From Rhododendron vialii (Eukaryota; Streptophyta; Magnoliopsida; Ericales; Ericaceae): a stretch of DNA of 64,000 bases. This document shows positions 38,909-49,200 of the stretch, piece after piece. The stretch covers positions 9,778,501 through 9,842,500 of the forward strand of contig NC_080564.1 in assembly GCF_030253575.1 (NCBI RefSeq), in the 5' to 3' direction. The translations under genes and the position numbers were made by a program. A model generated the notes under the pieces. That model was given only the letters and a program-made list of their open reading frames with translations. It was not told the origin of the DNA and did not search any database. The first letter of the stretch is position 1. The number at the start of each line of letters is the position of its first letter.

Positions 38909-39772
38909 TATTATCATTTCTGTACTCAATGCTGCTACTTAACAACCAAGTAGAACCGTTTTGTCCAAAAGAATGCATGATACTGCCATTTGCAAAACTA
39001 GGGCAATTTTTGTAAACTTTGACATAAAATCATCGAACTAAAAGGTGTGTTGCAGCAGAATCAATGACTGTCAACAGTGTGGAATCGATGAAAAATCATT
39101 GAGAGAGAGTTTGGGAGGTGGCAAGCAATAAAAAAGCTCCTAGCATGGCTTGACTTGATGAGTAAAGGAAGAGTAGCTTGTGGCTATGGTTTTAGAGAGA
39201 ATAGTAGTAGGTTCTGAGCTTCAGAAATGAGAAATGTAAGGGCTTTTAGCGAATCAGGGGAGGAATTTATGGTGTGCCAAGTTCAGGGAATTGGCCACTT
39301 TTTATTGTTCGTGTCTTTCTATGTAAGTCACTCTTTTCATTTTTTTTTACCAGAAAGTAAACTCGATTTATATATAAGCAAAATATAGTACAATTAGTTG
39401 GCACACTATCGGTCCCAAAATATAGAAACTAAGAAAAGAAAAGAAAATACAACAAACCAAAAAAACTGCATAGAACCACGACGCCGGAGCAAGAGCCGTA
39501 TATGTAAAAGATAGTACATGTCTTTAGAAACTAAGAGAATTTTCTTGATTTTACGTATGCCCATATCTCATATTTCAAAGGGATAAAACACAAAGCAATG
39601 GCGGTCAAGAGAACAACAGAAAATTAAACAAAAAGGAATTAAAAAGGGACCTGTGCCAATACCATCTAAGACAATAACCATTACTGTTATGGAATTTAGT
39701 GAAACCTCGGCCTTTACTGTAAACAGCATCTACCCCAACATTAGTCGTCAAAATCAATTTCATCGTCATTCA
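38909..39772. other. Spacer between the two direct copies
   Basis: Carries A-rich and T-rich stretches, and no ORF of note. Confidence 0.5.
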
Positions 39773-40126
39773 TGTACTTCTCTTGTACTGCTGCTGTCAT
39801 GAAATTGCTTGGTTGAGCAAAACTATCTAACATCGTTCTCTAAAAGTCAATTCAACATAACACTCAGACAATAACATATAGAGACTTTTTAATTCAACTC
39901 AATGATTGATTATAGTCAACAACCGTAAAACTGTTTGACTTTGTAAGTCCCAATAACTGGGGAAAAGCACTAGGACTTGGAAGATAAGAATATCGAGACG
40001 TACAATTAGAATATCGCAAGCAGATCACACAAAACTTAATAAAGCACAAGACACCAGGAGAAATATGCAACTCAGTATCGACACGGTCAAGAGATATTTA
40101 GCATCTCAAGTAAATACAAAATGACA
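39773..40126. repeat. Direct segmental duplicate, copy 2
   Basis: Second copy of the 38521-38908 segment. It runs straight into the exon-bearing region at 40.1 kb, suggesting that the duplicate originally belonged to the 3' end of that locus. Confidence 0.85.
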
Positions 40127-40615
40127 GGGAAGTTCACAACTCCAAACCAACAATGTTAAGGAACACAATGAAAGGGAAAAATTGAACACAAGTATCACTA
40201 GTATGCTTGACTGCTGAGGTAGAAAGTCCAAAGCTAAGCTCCTGCTGCCACTTGCCCAAATGGTACCCAAGAACAGTTTGTAAAATCGAACAACCACAGT
40301 AGAAGATGCCGTCAACTATTTTTATCGCCTCCATATCATCCAGTTGACCCTAACAGAAACTAGAAAGGTTCAAAACTAATAGAAAAAACATTCACAAAAC
40401 TATTAAAAACAATAAATGAAAAAAACTTACAACAACGTGAGTTGATAAATGTCCCGCTATATTCTTGCACAGAATACTCATACCCAGAAAAATATTGTCA
40501 AAAGGAATATGGTCTTGTCCTCCTCTCAGCTGCCAGCACTTTTGAATTTGATCGGATAGGGTTTGCATAAAGATAGCTCTCACCGGTCCAGGTGCGATTA
40601 AATTGTACCAACCTG
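40106..40615 (-). pseudogene. Exon pair of an unidentified gene, copy 1
   Basis: On the minus strand an exon reading PGPVRAIFMQTLSDQIQKCW to GHLSTHVV ends at a GTAAGT donor near 40431. After an 80-nt intron (acceptor TTTCTGTTAG) a second exon reads DDMEAIKIVDGIFYCGC and YHLGKWQQELSFGL. Codon-like conservation among the three copies in this region shows that it was protein-coding. I do not recognize the family. Copy 1 is the only one followed by the downstream exon in full. Confidence 0.5.
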
Positions 40616-40659
40616 TCCAGGTGCACTTTTGAATTGGTACTCAATATTTGATTTTCATT

Positions 40660-40884
40660 CTTATACTTTGTGCTGGATTTTTGATAGATTTGGCTGGAGT
40701 AAGGTTGGACTTGGCAGAGTTAAGGCTTCTAGTGGAAGATGCTATTATTAGGCCATTCAAGGCTGTAGAATTGGAGGTTAAAGGTCCTTGGGAACAGCTG
40801 GTTGTTAATTGCGTTGATCATTATGAGTTACCTTATGACTTAAAGCTGTTTTTGGCTAACCTTGGGGATCATCATAAAGTGTAA
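40660..40884 (+). pseudogene. Exon B of unidentified gene, left palindrome arm
   Basis: The frame is open for 75 codons: LAGVRLDLAELRLLVEDAII, then GPWEQLVVNCVDHYELPYDL, then ANLGDHHKV, followed by GTAAGT. The inverted partner at 42145-42376 carries a tandem duplication that breaks the frame. I do not know the family. Confidence 0.45.
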
Positions 40885-41689
40885 GTTTTTCTTTTAATTT
40901 ACATTTCTTACTTTCAACATTGATTACCATTACCCAATTAATTAAAGCCTTATAAAATGCAGTTGTTGTGTCTTGATTATGTAAAGTAAGCAAGCAGACC
41001 CAAGAGCAGTTTGTAAAATCGAACAACCACAGCGGAAGATGCCATCAGCTATTTCAATCGCCTCTATTTCATCCAGTTGACCCTAACAGAAACTAGAAAT
41101 GTTCCAAACTAATAGAAAAAACATTCACAAAACTATTAAAAACAATAAATGAAAAAAACTTACAACAACGTGAGTTGATAAATGTCCCACTATATTCTTG
41201 CACAGAATACTCATACCCAGAAAAATACTGTCAAAAGGAATATGACATTGTCCTCCTCTCAGCTGCCAGCACTTTTGAATTTGATCGGATAGGGTTTGCA
41301 TAAAGATGGCTCTCACCGGTCCAGGTGCGATTAAATTGTACCAACTGCAATGAGTTTTCTGAATAAAAAAGAGCTTTGGACTATCCGAGGAGAAAGGGGT
41401 GTCCAAAACTCATGAATAAAGCCAATAAGAACTGCAGGAAACACAGAATCAACAAAACATTACGAGTTAAAGCTTCGGTCACCTTTCAATTTATTATTTC
41501 CAGCCTTCTGAAGCTTTAACTCATAATGTTTTTTTTTTCCTTCAGTGCTTACTGCCCATATTCATGGGTTTTGGACACCCTTTTCTTTTGGGATAGTTCA
41601 AAGAAACTCTCTTTTATTCGGAAAACTCATTGTAGGTTCTATCGGTTTCGCGATATTGCCCATTTATATCGGTTAAATGCATACCTGGA

Positions 41690-42070
41690 AAATTCATACT
41701 TTGTGAGGAATGTCAATTGGTACAATTTAATCCCACCTAGACCGGTGAGAGCCATCTTTATGCAAACGTTATCCGATCATATTCAAAAGCGCTGACAGCT
41801 GAGAGGAGGACAATGCCATATTCCTTTTGATAGTATTTTTTTGGGTATAAGTATTCTGTGCAAGAATATAGTGGGACATTTATCAACTCATGTTGTAAGT
41901 TTTTTTCATTTATTGTTTTTTAATAGTTTTGTGAATGTTTTTTCTATTAGTTTTGAATATTTTTGGTTTCTGTTAGGGTTAACTGGATGATATGGAGGCG
42001 ATTGAAATAACTGATAGCATCTTTCGCTGTGGTTGTTCGATTTTACAAATTGCTCTTGGGTCTGCTTGCT
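41690..42070 (+). pseudogene. Exon pair A, inverted copy in right palindrome arm
   Basis: Same exons as 40106-40615, but TGG of KCWQL is changed so that the frame hits TGA (KR-stop) near 41792. This copy keeps an extra upstream coding block (RDIAHLYRLNAYLENSYFVR, from about 41655) that is missing from the left arm. It is clearly non-functional as written. Confidence 0.5.
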
Positions 42071-42659
42071 TTAATTAATTGGGTAATCGTAATCAAAGTT
42101 GGAAGTCAGAAATGTAAAATTAAAAGAAAAAAAAAGAAAAACTTACACTTTATGATGATCCTCAAGGTTAGCCAAAAACAGCTTTAAGTCATAAGGTAAC
42201 TCATAATGATCAATGTAATTAACAACCAGCTGTTCCCAAGGACCTTTAACCTCCAATTCTACATCCTTGAATGGCGACCTTTAACCTCCAATTCTATATC
42301 CTTGAATGGCCTAATTAACTCTGCCAAGTCCAACCTTACTCCAGCCAAATCTATCAAAAATCCAGCACAAAGTATAAGAACAAAAAAAGTATAAGAATGA
42401 AAAAAGAAAATCAAACATTGAGTACCAAAATCAAACTAACCATTTTGTTCACGCTCATTGAGCCTAGTTAACTTTGGAAAATTTGTCAGTATGTCAATAG
42501 ACAAACCATCCAAAAGATCACCACAAAATCCACCGAGTTCAAACACATGCAGAAGGGCTTGGCATACACCCTTAAACAAGTAGAAAAATCAATTTTTTGT
42601 TCAAATAAAATCCACAAAAACCATGAACAGTAAAATCAAACAGAATCACCTGAATAAAA

Positions 42660-43053
42660 TCTTGAAATTTGGCCGAATAAATTGCCACCAGGAACCCGGT
42701 AATGGTTGACTAGCAAACTCATGATATGATCTATCGAGCCAACTACGAAAATCGTCCCTAACCCAATCAATCAAGACTTCTCAGTCGTTGACCAAGACAC
42801 ATTTGACAACATTAGGACCCTTAAAAACGTTCAAGCATGAGAAAATACCTGTCAGATTTTTTAGCAGTGTCAAACAAAACAAGTCCACACTTACATCCAT
42901 GAGATTGATAGGAGGTAACGGCCCAAATGACGCAACGACATTCTCAAATCTCCCAAAATTTCCAAAAACCTGATATCTTACAGCAAAACCTCTGAAGTTG
43001 ATATCGGGGGGGGGGGGGGGGGGGGGGGGATCGGATCCAAGTGTACTGCACAT
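42660..43053 (-). pseudogene. Upstream exons of the decayed minus-strand locus
   Basis: One exon (43053-42895) reads MCSTLGSD, a poly-Pro run encoded by the C24 tract, then INFRGFAVRYQVFGNFGRF to PINLMD and a GTAAGT donor. The next (about 42848-42660) reads CLNVFKGPNVVKCVLVND, an in-frame TGA, then IDWVRDDFRSWLDRSYHEF and SWWQFIRPNFKILF. The internal stop and rearranged downstream exons mark a pseudogene. A possible non-coding first exon lies near 43800-43930 (minus), with a GTAGAT donor. The family is unknown to me. Confidence 0.45.
43006..43029. repeat. G24 homopolymer
   Basis: Twenty-four G residues in a row on the plus strand. This is rare in plant DNA, prone to length error, and able to form a G-quadruplex. 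On the minus strand it would encode eight prolines. The count may be a sequencing or assembly approximation. Confidence 0.9.
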
Positions 43054-43059
43054 AACACA

Positions 43060-44040
43060 CCCACAAAAATCATGAACAGTAAAATTCTAATAAGCTGCGG
43101 CCCTTAAAGAGAATAAACAAGGGCATAAAGTGTTCTGAGAGACCAAGAGAATGGACTTCAGAAAGCCCTCATAGTTATATGAGAGACCAGATGAGAATAT
43201 ATACAATTAATATACCCAATAAAAAAAATTCCAATACTATATCTCATCAATACCTTCCGGCTGGCATACATTCTACAACAAAAGTAACCCAAATTGTACC
43301 ATCTACATTGCTACCACAAGAAAAATGGCACTTACACCATACTCAATCGACAGATGATTCTAGACAACCAGCAGAGAGCAGAAAACCTACAGAACTCCAA
43401 CCATCGTAACCTCACATGCAAACAAGCAACATCATCAGATTAAAACTCATTTTCCATAGCATTCAAACAGAATCGCACTTCCACCCACAATACAAAACCA
43501 TTCAAGAAATTAAAACCCTTAATTTAGGTTAACTCATAGTTCATTTGATGTCACCAGAATCAAAATGGGCCTTCGCTCAGAGATACACAGACACATATGT
43601 AGACCACGTATACAACAACTACACATGGCCCCATCACAATCACTACCAAAAAAGATCTTTTATTAGGTAAGAATAAAATGCGAAATAACACTACTGTTAT
43701 ATTCAAAAGCAAAGACTTCGATTTCGAACAAAATGATGGATGGATAAATCAAGAAGCATAGACAAAACTGTAAACGCAAAAGGGTGATCGATTAGAAATC
43801 TACCTCTAGAACTGAAGACGGCTAAATCGAGTTGAAGGAAAAAGAAAGTCCTAGAGCTTCGGCATCGCACCAGAGAGAGAGTATTGGGTTTTCTGGGCAA
43901 AGGATTGCTAAGAAAGAAAGGTTGGGAGGAGAGTGGCGATGTTTTGCCTTAACTTTGGACAATGTGGAGTGAACTTGATAGTGGGGTGTGGATAGACTGA
44001 ATGTGGACCATCATGTATCGTGGCCCAATAGGCCTCGAGC
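43060..44040. other. Spacer or upstream intron of the decayed locus
   Basis: No conserved ORF. Minus-strand sequence near 43850-43930 (CTCTCTCTCTGGTGCGATGC) looks like a plant 5' leader and could be the original promoter-proximal exon. Confidence 0.35.
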
Positions 44041-44620
44041 AATCGACAATTATATCAACAATTATAGAATTTGTTGCTCAATAAGAAATCACGCAGCTAT
44101 ACTACAAGTGCAGATGACAACTACTGTTTAGTGCAGTTGGTCAGTCATTGCCTCTTTTTTTGTGAAAGATCTTGGGTTCGAGCCCCACAAAGAGCAGGCC
44201 CTTTAGGGGACCAGGACGGGTCTTCCCGTACTAACTCTAACACCTCCACAAACCCCCTTTGATGTATATCGCCGTGGCAAAAAAAAAAAAAAAAAACTAC
44301 AAGTGCAGGGGTGCTAATCGAACCAAACAAGGCAAACACAACATTGTTCAGACTTGGTTTGGCTTGACTCCTCGTTACCTGACAACTTTTTGAGACTAAT
44401 TGTTCAAGCTTGGCTTGCGTTTGAAGTTTTGTATTCGTGCGAAGGTTGGATCCGGATCCTCTCCACATATCTCTCTTCCCACATCTACCACATTTGCACC
44501 AAATACTACCAACACATTAATCTGAAGGCCCAGATTAAAACAGAAGCTTGGGCTTGGCTTGTGAAATATGGAAGTCAATCTCGAGCTTCCAAGCATGAGT
44601 TTCGAGCTTTTAAGAAGAAT
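44041..44620. repeat. Dispersed repeat, copy 1 (interrupted by a SINE)
   Basis: The plus strand here matches the reverse complement of about 56140-56400: GCAGCTATACT, ATTGTTCAGA.TTGG.TTGACT, TTTTTGAGACTAATTGTTCA and GGATCCGGATCCTCT occur in the same order in both. The subterminal AAGCTTGGCTTG motifs repeat as in hAT-type elements. Confidence 0.75.
44114..44295 (+). mobile_element. tRNA-derived SINE, full-length
   Basis: A 13-bp duplication ACTACAAGTGCAG (44101-44113, 44296-44308) bounds 182 bp with A box TAGTGCAGTTGG (44129-44140), B box GGTTCGAGCCC (44175-44185) and a terminal A-run (44279-44295). The inverted paralog near 56345 lacks the insert, which confirms the boundaries. The tRNA-like head cannot form a full tRNA. 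Confidence 0.92.
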
Positions 44621-44623
44621 AGT

Positions 44624-45303
44624 TGACACAGTGGAATTCATGAGAGAATAGTTTGTATACTATTCCAAACAAGATAGACACTCAATTTCACGAGCAAACC
44701 TTGCACACAAGAAAATAGAGAGAAACTCTAAATATTATTGATCAAAAGTTGAATCATTGATTAGGTTACGGCCCTTTTTATAAGACCATGATCCTAAAAA
44801 TACTACTGAAAAATAAATTCTAAAGCATTCCAAAAGAAGTGGCATTAAAGAAATAAAAATTCCTAAATAAAATCTTAATTCTTATAGATCAATAATCCTA
44901 AAGAAATAGAAAAATAGAATTAACTCAAATAAAAAATTGGATATTTCTATATGTAAAAATAAAATTCCTCCTCAAAATCTAATTCTAGAATAATAAAAAT
45001 AAGAATATTAAATCTTTTTGAATTTTGTCCTACATCAACAATTATCTAAAGAAGAAAGTTACATAGAGTTTAAATAGAAGAAGTTTCTATATGTAAAAAT
45101 AAAATTCCTCCTCAAAATCTAATTCTAGAATAATAAAAATAAGAATATTAAATCTTCTTGAATTTTGTCCTACATCAACAATTATCTAAAGAAGAAAGTT
45201 ACATAGAGTTTAAATAAAAGAAGAGAAGATGAAGTATATTATCAATTAATTACCTCTCTAATATTTGCTGAGAAAACCTAGATAGAATAATATGATAGCA
45301 GTT
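44624..45303 (-). mobile_element. Possible solo LTR or LTR remnant
   Basis: The block starts TGACACAG, ends near ATAGCA, and has a minus-strand CTTATAAAAAGGGCC TATA region followed by TTGATCAATAATATT, as in copia-type LTRs. I found no target duplication, so the ends are provisional. It includes the 140-bp tandem duplication. Confidence 0.35.
44944..45223. repeat. 140-bp tandem duplication
   Basis: TTTCTATATGTAAAAATAAA starts at 44944 and again at 45084. The two units differ at only about two positions (AATCTTTTTG/AATCTTCTTG and AAATAGAAG/AAATAAAAG), so the duplication is recent. Confidence 0.93.
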
Positions 45304-46209
45304 CCAAATTTGCTCAATAAAACCTTTGAATTGCAACATGGAAGAATTATGTATACGATTTAATATAACCCTAAATTTCCATATCTCACCTAGGAGATTT
45401 TCTTTTGATGCAATAATACTATATAAAACTTGTGAAATATCTATATTGAACGTAACTCCTATATCATTTGGAATATTTATTAATGTACACTTATATTTTC
45501 ATTATTTACAAAATGGCTTTTTTATTTACAAACTTATCGAGTCAAACATCTGTATGCTCAAACTTGACTTGAATTCATAAATAAACAAACAAAATGTGAT
45601 TGAGCATTTCTGTATATTTTTATAAACAAGTTTGAACAAGTCAAAATTCGAGCCAAGCTCAAGCTGTTTGGTTCGTTTAGCAGCCATAAACAAGTACAAG
45701 TTTGCCGCGATCACAATGTGTTAAAGACAAGACAAAATTGACTTTTTTTTGGGCTAAAAAATGGTTATTTTTGGGTAAGAGTAAAAAAATTATTTTTTCG
45801 ATTAGTTTGATAAGACAAATTAATAAGTTACAAAAAAATTGCCGCAAAATCAATAAACATAAAAATCAAAATCAAAATAAAAAAAGGAGAAAAAGTTGTT
45901 AGGGGAACGGGGTAACCTTCCTTTTTTAAAACTTTTTTTTCTTCAATTTTCAAATTTAAATATAATAAAGATGAAAAATATTTTTTTGATTTTTTTTGCA
46001 TCGTATAAAAGATGTCAATGAAATCTATCAAACAAGATCTATATTGATAAAAAAATTATTTGCATAAACAGATAATTTTTGGATTTGAAATTAACTCCAT
46101 TTTTCAAAATCATTTTGTTTAGTTGGAACACCACCTGAAGCTCTCACCATTCTTTTCTACTGTATATCCCATCATTTTAATTTTTTCCCGATCAAAAACA
46201 ACAACAATA
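45304..46209. other. Spacer upstream of the J-domain gene
   Basis: AT-rich. 45600-45690 has a CAAGTTTGAACAAGTC/GAGCCAAGCTCAAGCTG repeat fragment like the one at 44.4 kb. The last 200 bp are the presumed promoter. No other gene seen. Confidence 0.5.
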
Positions 46210-49200
46210 ATGGCTTTCCTCACCCGCCGTACCTCTCTCGTCGGCCTCTACAATCGCCACCGTCCAATTCCACCGCTCACTCCGCAATCCAATTCCTTCA
46301 ACGCCACCGCTTACTATCTTCTCTTATGCCTAAACCCAAATCGTAGCAGAAACCAGTGGCTCAGCACCGGTGCCGAGTCGACTCCGTCCGAACTCGCAGG
46401 CAAAAACGCCTACGAACTCCTAGGAGTCTCGGAAACCAGCTCGTTCGCAGAAATCAAAGCCTCGTTCCGTAAATTGGCCAAAGAAACCCACCCCGACCTC
46501 GCTCAAACGCACAACCATTCCTTTGCTTCCGATCAGTTCGTTCGAATCCTCGCTGCTTACGAGGTACTCTCGATTGTTTGGTCGAAAGTGATTGTCTTTG
46601 GCGTGTTTCGATGATTTGAATTTGTGTCTGTTTGTTGTTTGCGGAAATGGTATCCAATTTTTTAGATGAGTTTGCTTTGGTAATTTTGTGCAGACAGTAT
46701 GAAAGAAAAATCAAACGGTAAAAAAATATATATGGAATTTTAGTGCATTTTTCGAGTCCCAAGGGGTTCGCTTGAACCCTCTAAACCATAGGTCCAAGCC
46801 GCCGCTGAATTTGTGTGGATGGGGTCATAAGTTGCTTAGGAGTAGCATGGGCTGGGACTTGGGAAATTATGGTGTTAGATAATAAGTTCAAGTTGCAAGA
46901 TAGGACATGATGGTGGAAATAAATTGATTCTCCATCTTTCATCACAAAGTAACAGGAGAATGTGAATATTGTAATAGAAGGTTTTTTTTTGTTGTTGGAT
47001 AACATGCTTGTTTGTGTTGGTTTAGAACTAAAATCGTTAAAGGCATTTGTATGGTCTGCAAAGTTAATCGACTGAGTTGTATATGTATCAATGGTTAAAA
47101 TGTGGGGGAATCTGTGAACAAATACCTCGAATCTGATAAAAAAATTACTCATTGATGAGAAATTTTGGATAAATACGATTATTGGTAAGAATTTGCTTTG
47201 TCATTCTTACAAACTAGGAGTCTAACTTGTTGATGCCGCAGCATGACCAATATAGTGAAGTTTCTCATTTGCTGACCTGTCAGATGGCAGTAAAGCACTT
47301 TGGAGGGTCTTAACCACTTCGTCATTTCTGTGAAAAAAAAAAAACACTTCGTCATTTTTCTTTTCTTATCTGCATAAATTAGTTCAATGAGAAACTGCTG
47401 TTACACGGTCTTGGCCTCCGGGTTGTAATCATCCTATGTTACCAAAAAACACTACTATGCTAGCTAATTGCATTTTGGAACAAGCATTGTGGAATGTCTA
47501 CTTTCCAGAACGTAGAATTGTGCGATCGAAAGCTTTTCCGCAAGAGCTAGAGAGATTGGAGTTTAGCAAGATGAATAACATAAGAAACTGGTCAAAACAC
47601 GTCTAAAAATGTGGTTTATAACTTGACATGAACAAGTTGACAAATTACACTTGTTTTTTGTTGGATGTTGTCCTCTTGAAATTATACTCTATTTGAGAAA
47701 TTATGCTCTATTTTGTTGGTTTTTGTTGGATGTTTTTTATTTATTTAATAAGTACTCATCCATTTATTAAGCCCCAACTGAAAGAAACCAAGTCCAGGAG
47801 ACTGTCCTGACAATACGACTATACTCCTTCAAAGGAGAATTACAGAGTATAAGAAAAAGAAGAATGAAGCATTAAACCTATACAGAGGACTAAAGGCATA
47901 AACAACCTATCAACAAAACTGCAAAGAGGAACGAAAGCCAAAGAGCAGCACAGAGTCATCCATCTGTTCCCAAACCACCAACTGCTATCTAAGAATGTAC
48001 TCCTCAGCTAGTCCCCGGTTAGCACACAACCCTCTATTCTCTATGGATGCCTTAACCCTTCTCATAGAGCTAAGAAGATCACGTATGGAACTCAAGGTAT
48101 TAAGAGCAACCGATCACGAGCCAGAGCTTTCTGTTGAAAAGCCCAAAGATTCCTTTCCCTCCAAATGAAATAAACTGTAGCAGGCAGGGAAGATTTCATA
48201 ATTCTACTTTTGAAACTATCCCCCTTCACAGATTGGACAAACCAATACAAGAGGGCTCCCAAAGTGTAAGGCACTCTATTGGAAGAAGATTTACTCCAAA
48301 ATCCAAACTGTAGACCATACAAACGCTAAGTAAGAGCATTCAAAAAATAAATGCTTATGGGTTTAATCCATCAGAGCTACGAATCCACACCACCAGATCC
48401 TCAGAAGCAGAATCAGGATGTAAGGTTGCAGGAGTTTGGTCGATGATGAATTAGATAATTCTGTTTCTAGCTCTTGGCCACCTCCACTGACCTTGGTAGA
48501 TTATGGAAGACATTATAGCATTCAGGGAAGTACCAAGATTGTAAACCACTCCTTCTCCAAACCTTTTGTACAAGGGACCTAAGGGGTGCCAGCTATCAAT
48601 CCAAAGGAAAGTAGACTGCCCATTGCCCACTCTGTATTGTGTCAAAGGTTGTCCAAGACTCCATATTCCAAAAATCTTTGGTATGGTCCAAGAGGCATCT
48701 CTAGAATTATGCATATGCCACAAATTCTGATTTTTGATAATGTAAACATGTACCCATTTAACCCAAAGAGAATCTGCCTTCTTAGAAAAGGCCCATCTAA
48801 GCATGGTAGCTTTGTTCCATTCTTTAACTTTTCTGAAGTCAAGACCACCTTCCAACTTAGGACAGCAAATGTGATCCCACTTCACCTTAGCCCCAGTATG
48901 TTTCATGTCAGGGCCAGAACATAGAAAGGCCATCAAAGAGGATTCAATATCTTTAATGATCTTGCTAGGAAGAATGAAATTGAGGACCAATAAACCTGAA
49001 TAGAGAACAAGACAGATTGAATTAGCTGTGCCGTTCCTGCATAGGCCAGTTTCTTGGTCGACCAACCATGAATTCTTCTCAGAATCTTTTCCTTCAATAC
49101 CACACAATCACTGGATCTCAAATGAGTAGAAATTAAAGAGACACCAAGGTATCGAACAGGGAGCTTAGCTTCTGGAATTGGAAGAATGAGACCCAGCTTC

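Larger units (their letters stand above)
40635..42430. repeat. Large palindrome (arms about 0.85-0.93 kb) of exon sequences
   Basis: The left arm (40635 to about 41485) and right arm (about 41495 to 42430) are reverse complements, with a centre near 41490 (TTAAAGCTTCGG...CTGAAGCTTTAA). From outside in, each arm holds exon B (40660-40884, plus strand; 42145-42376, minus strand) and then exon pair A (41000-41345, minus; 41690-42070, plus). The arms differ by substitutions, an 85-bp gap in the left arm, and a 35-bp tandem duplication (42242-42311) in the right. Transcription across it would give a long hairpin RNA. Confidence 0.85.

Noticed and set aside
44129..44185. Possible tRNA gene on the plus strand
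   Set aside because: Only the internal promoter boxes are tRNA-like. Target duplications and poly-A show that it is a SINE.
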